Of a DNA stretch of 64,000 nt, positions 33,999-41,972 are shown in pieces (the stretch's first letter is position 1; each line of letters opens with the position of its first letter). Source of the stretch: AP-15 sp963814805 (GTDB taxonomy: Bacteria; Pseudomonadota; Alphaproteobacteria; ATCC43930; CGMCC-115725); NCBI GenBank assembly GCA_963814805.1, contig CAWFER010000007.1, positions 248,001 through 312,000 on the forward strand. The letters are read 5' to 3'. The translations under genes were made by a program, and so were the position numbers. The notes below the pieces were generated by a model. The model was not told where the DNA came from. It saw only the letters and a list, made by a program, of their open reading frames with translations, and made no database searches.

Positions 33999-34373
33999 GA
34001 GCGCCGGAGCGGCGGAGCCCATCCCCGCTGCGCTCCTAAGCTCCAGTTGCCGGCGCGACCAATCCGTGATCCGCGCTTGGTGGAGCGTCGGATAAACCTG
34101 TCGTCCCCGATTTTGGACCGACCCCGCCGATCGCGCGGCGAGTTCGACCGCAACCGGCCGCGTTAGAGTTCGCCTGCGCCACTAACCTCGACGCTGTTCT
34201 GTTTCGGGGCATCTGATTATGTTGTCCGCACAGCGCAGGCGCCCCAAATCCGGCGGTATGGGTTTCCGCGGCAGCGCCCAGATCGGCGAGGCGAGAACCG
34301 ATGGCGACCCCATCTGTGTCGGGATCCGCGGTGTTCCGCGTCACGTTGCCGACGATCCGCGTCAAAGAAACCG
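33999..34373. other. 375-base intergenic region, no gene seen
   Basis: I find no plausible protein, RNA or FixK box here. Short frames across it have no family features. The promoter of the FixJ-like gene is presumably inside. Confidence 0.5.
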
Positions 34374-35001
34374 ATGCCGGCTGAACGACTGATCTACGTC
34401 GTCGACGATGACGAGGCCGTGCGCCACTCGCTCGCGCTGCTGCTCGAGGCGCGGGGCTACACGGTGCGCAGCTTTGCATCGGCGCCGGAGTTTCTCGCCG
34501 CCATGCCGAGCCTGCGCCCCGGCTGCTTGATCGCCGACATCCGCATGCCCGAGATGGACGGGCTCGAATTGCAGCAGCGGCTGATCGAGCGGGCGTTCGC
34601 CGTTCCCGCTGATCGTGATCACCGGGCATGGCGACGTGCCGCTCGCGGTGCGGGCGATGAAGGCCGGCGCCGTCGACTTCATCGAAAAGCCGTTTGCCGC
34701 GCAGACCATCCTCAACAGCGCCGCGGCGGCTTTGACGCGGCTGGCCGAGCCCGGCGATCGCGACCCGCAGGCGGCGAACGCGGCGGCGCGGCTGGCGCTG
34801 CTGACGCCGCGCGAACGCGAGGTGCTGCACGGCCTGCTCGCTGGATTGCCCAACAAGTCGATCGCTTACGACCTGGCGATCAGTCCGCGCACGGTCGAGG
34901 CGCACCGGGCCCGGGTCATGGACAAGATGGGGGCGCGCAGCCTGTCCGAGCTAGTCCGAATGGGCCTCGCCGCCGGTTTGCCGCCGCCTCCGAGGAGGTG
35001 A
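34374..35001 (+). pseudogene. FixJ-family two-component response regulator, one +1 frameshift
   Basis: The joined frames give about 208 residues. The receiver (1-120) has acidic DDD at 11-13, phospho-acceptor D55 in IADIRMPEMDG, Thr in ITGHGD and Lys in IEKPF. A LuxR-type helix-turn-helix follows: LTPREREVLHGLLAGLPNKS and YDLAISPRTVEAHRARVMDK, both diagnostic of FixJ/TtrR/NodW regulators. One extra C within CCC near 34605 breaks the frame between FAVP and LIVITGHG. It would be the partner of the FixL-like kinase at 38665, and could activate fixK. Ribosome site is weak. Confidence 0.85.
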
Positions 35002-35023
35002 CGACCGGAGCCGGCTCGCATCC

Positions 35024-35037
35024 TTGATCCGGATCAA
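35024..35037 (+). promoter_or_regulatory. FNR/FixK box, perfect palindrome, acyl-CoA synthetase promoter
   Basis: TTGATCCGGATCAA, centre 60 bases before the ATG at 35091. If the centre is -41.5, transcription starts near 35072 and a CATAGT at 35059-35064 falls exactly at the -10 position. Confidence 0.85.
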
Positions 35038-35090
35038 TTCGCGCCTCTCGTCGTGTGGCATAGTAGAGGCGGCAACCGGATCGTGGCGCA

Positions 35091-37797
35091 ATGTCTGTCC
35101 GCAACCTCGACAAGCTGTTCAAACCCCGCTCGGTCGCATTGATCGGGGCCACCGATCGGAAGGGCTCGGTCGGCGCCGTCGTCCTGCGCAACCTGCGACG
35201 CGCTGGTTTCCGCGGCGAATTGCTGCTGGTCAACCAGCATCATCAAAGCCTCGACGGTATGCCGGTTTACCCGGAGGTGGCGGCCCTGCCGCACCCGCCG
35301 GACCTCGCCGTCATCGTGACCCCGCCCGATACGGTCCCCGGCCTCGTTACCGCGCTCGGGGCGTGCGGCACCAAAGCCGCGGTCGTCATCACCGCCGGCT
35401 TTGGCGAGCTGGGCGATCGCGGCCACGCTTTGCAGCGGGCCATCCTCGACGCCGCGCGCCCGCATCTCTTGCGCCTCGTCGGCCCCAATTGCCTCGGGAT
35501 CATCGTGCCGGAAATCGGCCTTGACGCCAGCTTCTCGCATCTGGCGCCGCCCTCTGGCGACATCGCCTTCGTCAGCCAGTCGGGCGCGATAATCACTGCG
35601 ATGCTCGATTGGGCCGCACCGCGCGGCATCGGCTTTTCGCATGTCGTCTCGCTCGGCGACATGGCCGATGTCGATTTCGGCGACATGCTCGACTATCTCG
35701 CCGCCGATGCGGCCACGCGCGCCATCCTGCTTTACGCCGAGGGCGTCACCCATGGCCGCAAATTCATGTCGGCCGCGCGCGCTGCCGCGCGCGGCAAGCC
35801 GGTGCTGGTGCTGAAGGCCGGACACTCGATCGCCGGCGCCCGGGCGGCGGCCTCGCATACCGGCATGCTCGCCGGCACGGATATGGTCTATGACGCCGCT
35901 TTCCGCCGCGCCGGCATGCTGCGCGTCGGGCATATGGCCGAGCTGTTCGATGCCGCCGAGACCCTGGCGCTGACCCGCGAGCAGGAGGGCGACGGGCTCG
36001 CCATCTTGACCAATGGCGGCGGCGCCGGCGTGCTCGCCACCGATGCGCTCGAAGCGGCGGGCGGCCGGCTCTCCACGTTAGCGGCTGAGACGGTCGCGCA
36101 GCTCGGCCTGGCGTTGCCGGCGACCTGGAGCCATGGCAATCCGGTCGACATCATCGGCGACGCGCCGGGCGAGCGCTACGCCGCCGCGCTTGGGGCGCTG
36201 ATCGCCGACCGCGGCGTCGACGCGTTTCTGATCCTCAATTGCCCGACCGCCCTGGCCGAACCCGAAGAGGCGGCGCGCGCCGTGATCGACACCGTCACGG
36301 CGGCATCACCGGACGCGCTGCGTGGTCGAAATATTTTCACCGCATGGCTCGGGGAGCACTCGGCCGCAGCGGCGCGCCGCCGCTTCGGCGCCGCGCAGAT
36401 CCCGACCTACGAGACGCCCGAGGCGGCGGTCTGCGGCTTCCTGCATCGCGTCAGATACCAGAACAACCGGGCGTTGCTGATGGAGACCCCGCCGGCGCGC
36501 CCCGATCCTTTCGAACCCGATGCCGCGGCGGTTCGAACCATCATCGCGAGCGGCCTTCGCCTTGGCCGATCCTGGCTCGATGCCGAAGAGGCGGCAGCCA
36601 TTCTCGCCGCCTACGGCATTCCGCAGCCGCTTGCCCGCAACGCGGCCGATGCCGAAGAAGCGGCTGTCGCCGCTGCCGCGATCGGCTTTCCGGTGGCGCT
36701 CAAAATCCGCTCGCCGGACATCACCCACAAGACCGACATCGGCGGGGTTGCGCTCGATCTTGCGGATGCAGCGCATGTCCGCGCCGAGGCGGCGGCGTTG
36801 TTCGCGCGCGTGCGGACGGCGCGACCCGAAGCCCGGATCGACGGCGTCATCGTCCAGCAGATGGTGCGGCGGCCTGGCGCGATCGAGCTCTTGGTCGGGC
36901 TCAGCGAAGATCCCGTTTTCGGTCCGGTCGTCGCCTTCGGCCAGGGCGGCACCGCGGTCGAGATCGTGCAAGGATAGCGCCGTCGCGCTGCCGCCGCTCA
37001 ACCTGCTGTTGGCGCGCAGGCAGATGGCTCAGACCCGTGTCTGGCGTTTGTTGCAAGCCTATCGCGGCAAGCCGGCCGCTGCGGTCGACGCGATTGCCGA
37101 AGTGCTCATTCGCCTCGCTCAGCTCGCCGCCGAGCATGCCGAGATCCGCGAGCTCGACATCAACCCGCTGCTCGCCGATGCCAAGGGCGTCGTGGCGCTC
37201 GACGCGCGCATCCGGGTGGCCGCAGCAACCGTGACCGGCTCGGCGCGTCTGGCGATTGCGCCCTATCCGGCACATCTCGAAAGCGAGCAGCATTTGCGCG
37301 ACGGCGCCGTCGTCCAATTGCGGCCGGTGCGGCCCGAAGACGAGCCGCTGTTGCACGATCTCGCCGGGCATATGAGCCCCGAGGATTTGCGGCTGCGCTT
37401 TTTTACCCCGGTGCGCGGTCTCACCCATGCCGTCGCCGCGCGGCTGACGCAGATCGATTACGACCGCGAGATGGCGCTGTTGGCGCAGCACCAGGGCGCG
37501 GTGCTGGGGATCGCGCATTTCTTCGCCGATCCGGATCGCCAAAGCGCCGAATACGCGATCGCCGTGCGCACAGACTGGCAAGGCCGCGGCGTCGGGTATC
37601 TGTTGATGACGCGGTTGATCGGCATCGCCCGGGAATGCGGCGTCGGCGAACTGGTCGGCGAGGTCCTGCGCGAGAACGGGCCAATGCTGGAGATGTGCCG
37701 GGCGCTCGGTTTCGCGGTCGCGCCGGACCCGGATGACGAGGCCCTATTGCGGGTGCGCAAGCCGCTCGCTTCCGATCAACCCAACATGGGTCAGTGA
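35091..37797 (+). pseudogene. NDP-forming acyl-CoA synthetase fused to GNAT acetyltransferase, one +1 frameshift
   Basis: Joined frames encode about 901 residues. In order: CoA-binding Rossmann (SVALIGATDRKGSVG), succinyl-CoA-ligase-like domain with catalytic H256 in ASHTGMLAG, ATP-grasp domain (YGIPQPLARNAADAEEAA, KIRSPDITHKTDIGGVAL), then a GNAT domain (VRTDWQGRGVGYLLMTRLIG). This is the PatZ/Pat architecture, but as I recall, those lysine acetyltransferases lack the catalytic His, while it is kept here. It may therefore make ATP from acetyl-CoA under low oxygen and also acetylate proteins. An extra G near 36973 splits the frame after EIVQ. Controlled by the adjacent FixK box. Confidence 0.85.
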
Positions 37798-37934
37798 TCC
37801 CAGCGGCGGTGTCGGATCGCCGTCGCCGGGCAAAATAAGATCGCTCTCGACCGCACCGCATAGATCCATGTCAACGCTGCTGTTCAACTTAATCGGGATT
37901 AACTTTAACACGAAAACAGCGGCGGGCGTGACAC

Positions 37935-38528
37935 CTACAGGGGGTCGCGGAGCAGCCATCCCGGCAGGTTGTCGGAGAGGAGCGCGTTAGGACCGCCCTC
38001 CCTGGGCGACGTGGTGGTGCACACGACCCCGATCGCCGCCCCGGCCTCCGCGACGATCGGCGAGCCCGACATCCCGCCGAGGACGCGCTCAGCGGCGTGG
38101 GTGATCCACAGCGGCCCGCCGAAGTGGCGGATGGTGCAGGAGAACCAACGGCCGTCGAGCGACAGCAGCCGGGCCGGCGCCCAGAAATTCACCGGGTGCC
38201 GATCGTGATCGCCGAACGACAGCGCCGCCGCCTTCCCCATCAGCGCTTGGTAATCATCGGCGTGTGGATTGTCGGGCGAACCGAGCACCGCGATGTCGGC
38301 GATCGGATCGACGAAGCGACACACCGCCCACACGCGGGGCTCCTCCCCACGGCGGGCGAGGAGCGGCCCGTAGGTGCGCGCCTCGACCCCGAAAGAGAGC
38401 AGGGCCAGCGGGAGGGACGGCAGGCAGTGCGCGGCCGTAATGACGAGGCGCTCGCCCGCACCCTCGACGATGAAGCCGCGTCCGTGACCAACGGTGATGA
38501 CACCTGATTTCAGCCTCTCGATAATCAT
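37935..38528 (-). CDS. trypsin-like serine protease, apparently cytoplasmic
   Basis: 197 residues. A trypsin-fold triad is visible: His in LVITAAHCLP, Asp in DPIADIAVLG and Ser in GGMSGSPIV. No signal peptide or membrane segment is found when the ATG at 38528 (GGAGCAGAAAACC upstream) is used; longer starts read as low-complexity. Size matches the protease core without PDZ domains. It sits next to the FixL gene, same strand, 136 bases downstream. Target unknown. Confidence 0.75.
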   Translation of the reverse strand: MIIERLKSGVITVGHGRGFIVEGAGERLVITAAHCLPSLPLALLSFGVEARTYGPLLARRGEEPRVWAVCRFVDPIADIAVLGSPDNPHADDYQALMGKAAALSFGDHDRHPVNFWAPARLLSLDGRWFSCTIRHFGGPLWITHAAERVLGGMSGSPIVAEAGAAIGVVCTTTSPREGGPNALLSDNLPGWLLRDPL

Positions 38529-38664
38529 GGTTTTCTGCTCCTCTAACGCGAAGCAAAGCGTCCATAAATCGACATCGGCCGCATCGGGCGAGTAAGGTCG
38601 GATTGCTCGTCCAGCTTGCTCCAAGGCATTCTGCATCGACTTAAGAGAAAGCGACAGGCGGTCG

Positions 38665-40161
38665 CTACTCCGCGGCCGGCAGGCTGAAGCGGAAGATCGT
38701 GCCGCCTTCGGGATTGGCCTCGACCGAGAGCCTGCCGCCATGGGCTTCGACTATGGACCGGCAGATCGACAGTCCGACTCCCATCCCCTGCGCTTTTGTC
38801 GTAACGAAGGGCTGGAACAGCCGGTCGGCGATTTCGGCGGCGATCCCGGGGCCGGTATCGACAACACTGATCCCGACCCGGGCCGGCCCCGCGATTTCGC
38901 TCGCAATCGTTAATTCCCGGCGTTCGCTCGCCTCCATCGCTTCGATCGCGTTACGGACCAGGTTGACGATCACTTGCTGGATCTGGATCTTGTCGATCAA
39001 GACCCGCGGCAGGTTCGGCGCCAAGCGCAGCAGGACTTTGACCCGGAGTTCCCTTGCGCCGATCAGCGCCAGCGCGCTCGCCTCCTCGATAACCTTGGCG
39101 ATGTCCTCCTCCTGTTGCGCCGCCTCGCCCTTTTTGACGAACTCGCGCAGCCGAAGAATGATCTGAGCGGCCCGGCTGATTTGCGCTGCGACATTATCAA
39201 TCGCCGTCGTCGCCCGCTCGATCGCCGCGCCGCCGTCCGTCAGCAGCAAACGGGCCGCCTCGACATAATTGGTCGCTGCGGTCAACGGCTGATTGAGTTC
39301 ATGGGCCAGCGCCGAGGCCATCTGACCCATCTCGCTGACGCGCGAGACGTGCGAAAGCTCCGACTGCAATTCCTGAACCCGTCGCTCCCGGCGCTGGCGT
39401 TGGGTCAGGTCGCGCACAAAGCCGGTGAAGACGCGATGTGCTCCGCCGCTCGCTTCCCCGATCGCCAGTTCGATCGGGAAGGTCGTTCCGTCCTTGCACT
39501 GCCCGACCACGACCCGCCCGAGGCCGATGATGCGCCGCTCTCCGGTCCTCAGATACCGGGCGAGGTAATCGTCGTGGCTTTCGCGGTAGGGCGATGGCAT
39601 CAGCATGCTGACGTTCCGCCCGCACACCTCGTCGGCGGTATAGCCGAACATGCGTTCGGCGGTTGCGCTCAGGGACTGCACAATGCCGCGTTCGTCGATG
39701 ATGACCATGCCCTCGGGAATCGTGTCGAGGATCGAGCGCAGATGCGCCCCGCGTTCAAGGAGCGCCGCGTGCTCCCGTTTGGCTTCCGTAACGTCGCGAG
39801 CAATTTTGGACGCGCCGACGATGCGGCCCATTTCGTCGCGGATCGGGGAGACCGTCAGCGAGACGTCGATGATGCGGCCATCCTTGCGCCGGCGCTCGGT
39901 CTCGTAGTGCTCAACGCGTTCGCCGCGCCGGATCCGCTCGAGGATGCGCGGCATCTCGTCGGCCCGCCCCGGCGCCGTCAATATCGAGATCGGCCGCCCG
40001 ATCATCTCGCTGGCTGTATAACCGAAGATCCGCTCGGCGGCCCGGTTCCAACTCGTAACCACCCCGTCGAGCGTCTTGCTGATGATCGCGTCTTCAGACA
40101 ACTCAATTATGGCCGCCAATCGACCCACGGGCTCGTCCTCACGCTTGATTTGCTCGGCCAT
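38665..40161 (-). CDS. fixL: oxygen-sensing PAS histidine kinase, FixL type
   Basis: 498 residues, soluble. PAS 1 (about 12-125) is followed by haem PAS 2 (about 138-255) with proximal H196 in PYRESHDDYL and distal R216 in RIIGLGRVVVG, 20 residues apart as in Bradyrhizobium FixL. The kinase has phospho-acceptor H287 (ASALAHELNQPLTAATNYV), N-box NLVRNAIEAM, and G boxes DTGPGIA and GMGVGLSI. Low oxygen releases O2 from the haem and activates the kinase. The partners are likely the FixJ at 34374 and the receiver at 40357, which diverges from it. Confidence 0.9.
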   Translation of the reverse strand: MAEQIKREDEPVGRLAAIIELSEDAIISKTLDGVVTSWNRAAERIFGYTASEMIGRPISILTAPGRADEMPRILERIRRGERVEHYETERRRKDGRIIDVSLTVSPIRDEMGRIVGASKIARDVTEAKREHAALLERGAHLRSILDTIPEGMVIIDERGIVQSLSATAERMFGYTADEVCGRNVSMLMPSPYRESHDDYLARYLRTGERRIIGLGRVVVGQCKDGTTFPIELAIGEASGGAHRVFTGFVRDLTQRQRRERRVQELQSELSHVSRVSEMGQMASALAHELNQPLTAATNYVEAARLLLTDGGAAIERATTAIDNVAAQISRAAQIILRLREFVKKGEAAQQEEDIAKVIEEASALALIGARELRVKVLLRLAPNLPRVLIDKIQIQQVIVNLVRNAIEAMEASERRELTIASEIAGPARVGISVVDTGPGIAAEIADRLFQPFVTTKAQGMGVGLSICRSIVEAHGGRLSVEANPEGGTIFRFSLPAAE

Positions 40162-40288
40162 GACCCGCTTTGCCGCCCGTTTCGACCTCTCCGCCGGCCT
40201 CCCGTTCTACCTCGCCGGATCGCAACTCGGCGCGCCGCCCCAGCGAGTTTGAAAACTCGACAGGCCCATTGAATCTTTATCCGTATCG

Positions 40289-40302
40289 ATGACTTAGATC
40301 AA
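40289..40302 (+). promoter_or_regulatory. FNR/FixK-like box between fixL and the receiver gene
   Basis: ATGACTTAGATCAA has two mismatches in the left arm. The centre is 61 bases from the receiver start (40357), the usual spacing, and 134 bases from the fixL start on the other strand. Confidence 0.55.
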
Positions 40303-40356
40303 GGTTGGGCGTTCGCGAGAGGGCCAGATTTCAAATATTGGACCGGGCGAAGATCG

Positions 40357-40722
40357 ATGATCCTTATTGTCGACGATGACAGCGCAACCCGTGATTCGCT
40401 TCGGCTCCTGCTCAGTTGCGTCGGGCTCGAAGCGCGCGATTTTCCGTCGTCCAAGGCGTTTCTCGAAGCGCGGCAATCCGCCGACAAGGGCTGCCTGGTT
40501 CTCGATGTCCACATGCCGGGAATGGACGGCCTCGATCTTCTTGAAGAACTGCGCCGGCGCGGCGACGAGATACCGGTCATCGTCGTTACCGGTCGGCCGA
40601 GCGCCGCCAACGCCGCCCGAGCGCGGGCCGCCGGAGCCTTTGCGGTCCTGGAGAAGCCGTTCAAAGCAGCCGAAATTATCAAGCTTGTCCGGAACGCTTT
40701 AGAAGAAAGAACAAAAGGATAA
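40357..40722 (+). CDS. single-domain response regulator (FixJ-receiver-like)
   Basis: 121 residues, receiver only. Acidic pocket DDD at 6-8, phospho-acceptor D50 in LVLDVHMPGMDG, Thr in VVTGRPS and Lys in LEKPFKAAE. Output domain is absent. Located divergently from fixL, it may act as phosphate sink, competitor or FixT-like modulator of the kinase. The adjacent box would place it in the regulon, making a feedback loop possible. Confidence 0.88.
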   Translation: MILIVDDDSATRDSLRLLLSCVGLEARDFPSSKAFLEARQSADKGCLVLDVHMPGMDGLDLLEELRRRGDEIPVIVVTGRPSAANAARARAAGAFAVLEKPFKAAEIIKLVRNALEERTKG

Positions 40723-40739
40723 ACCGCTACCTACCCAAA

Positions 40740-41036
40740 TCAACGCTGACTGCGTCTTTGGTTTTGTCCAGCCTTGGCGTCCCGAATATGCTGGAGCCGG
40801 TCGCGCAGAGCGCCGTCGCCATTCACCCAGCGGGAGAACTCGACCACTCGTTTCGACGCTTCCATCCGCCGGTTGACCCGCGCGGCGCAGATCGCAATGC
40901 GCTGATGGCAGAGCGAGGCGAGTCGCCGATTGATCCAGGCCGGCTTGGCCATGCCGCTGGGCAAACCATGCAGTCTGAGGATCTCGTGATCCAAAAGTTG
41001 TTGCATTATCGCCAGATCTCGGTTTGTCCCGATCAT
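40740..41036 (-). CDS. hypothetical small basic protein
   Basis: 98 residues, rich in Arg and predicted helical (MIGTNRDLAIMQQLLDHEIL start; ICAARVNRRMEASKRVVEFS middle). No signal or membrane segment. ATG 41036 follows a strong GGGAGGGG. No family recognised. It follows the USP gene by 111 bases on the same strand, so may be the last gene of the lon-usp unit. Confidence 0.55.
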   Translation of the reverse strand: MIGTNRDLAIMQQLLDHEILRLHGLPSGMAKPAWINRRLASLCHQRIAICAARVNRRMEASKRVVEFSRWVNGDGALRDRLQHIRDAKAGQNQRRSQR

Positions 41037-41147
41037 GACCCCTCCCTTCGCCGAAATCGTCCATCGGTGCGTTCGACCGGTTTTCCTGTTCCGAGCTGCT
41101 TCAGCTGACGCCGCCAACGACCGCATGGAGAAGCGCGCCGCAAGAGG

Positions 41148-41972
41148 TCAGGGTACGATGAGCATGTCGCAGGAACAGCACTCGAAAAATTCGTGCAGCC
41201 GACCGGAGGCGCCGTCGGCGGCGCCGGCCTCGATCGCCAGCAATCGGCAATCGAGTTCGACGATCCGCCGATAGAGGGCCGCAGACTCGCTCGGGGCCGC
41301 CTCGATCTGCGGCCGCACCCAAATACCGGCAAGCCGCTCGCCGATCCACTTTTCGAACCCGGCCGCGCCCGCGCCCGCCGGCGGGCAGATCACCGTCAGC
41401 GCGCCACCTCTGGCCTCGGCGATCTGTGCCGCCGCATCGATCAGCCGGATCGACGCGGAGCTGCGGTCGCGCAGCAAGGTCACGACCGAGCCGGACGTGT
41501 CCCAGGTATGTCGGGCGAGTAGGAACGGACCCGGCGCCAGCTCGATCGAGGACCACCAGCGGCGTTCGACGCGAAAATCGCCGGCGATCGGCCGGGTCCG
41601 CGCGCCGGTGACGACGAGATCGCGGTCGGTGACGCCGGAGAGGGCGCCTTCCGCAACGCCCCGGACGATTTCAAACGAGCTCCTGACCCGATGTCTTTTC
41701 GCGGCCGCAAGCAGATCGCGCCGGGCGCGCTCGGCCGCGGCCCGCAGGTGCAGCTCGATTTGCTCGGCGGTGAACGGTTCGAGGCCCGTCCCCAAGGTGA
41801 TCTGGCGAGCGAACGGCAGCCTCGCCAGATGCAGTAAATCCTGGTCCTCGACAAAGATGCCGTGCAGCGGCGCCTTCACGCGCGCCGCAAGCCGAGCTGC
41901 GGTATCGATTGCGGTCATGTTTTCGGAGGCGGCGTCGAGCCAAACGACGACGCGCTCGATCGGGCCGCTCAC
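41148..41972 (-). CDS. universal stress protein-like, two domains
   Basis: 274 residues. Domain 1 (IERVVVWLDAASENMTAIDT) and domain 2 (GSVVTLLRDRSSASIRLIDA) are Usp-like, but the glycine-rich ATP loop is missing in both, and the C-terminus ends FFECCSCDMLIVP with a Cys-rich motif. So it is probably a non-nucleotide-binding UspA-type member. The start overlaps the stop of the Lon-like protease (ATGA), so the two are translationally coupled under the same box. Confidence 0.78.
   Translation of the reverse strand: MSGPIERVVVWLDAASENMTAIDTAARLAARVKAPLHGIFVEDQDLLHLARLPFARQITLGTGLEPFTAEQIELHLRAAAERARRDLLAAAKRHRVRSSFEIVRGVAEGALSGVTDRDLVVTGARTRPIAGDFRVERRWWSSIELAPGPFLLARHTWDTSGSVVTLLRDRSSASIRLIDAAAQIAEARGGALTVICPPAGAGAAGFEKWIGERLAGIWVRPQIEAAPSESAALYRRIVELDCRLLAIEAGAADGASGRLHEFFECCSCDMLIVP

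Noticed and set aside
35091..37797. Calling the protein PatZ lysine acetyltransferase only
   Set aside because: The catalytic His of the synthetase is present, so a bifunctional or purely synthetic role is equally likely.
38974..40272. 432-residue plus-strand frame opposite fixL
   Set aside because: The minus strand encodes a complete FixL with all motifs; the antisense frame has none.
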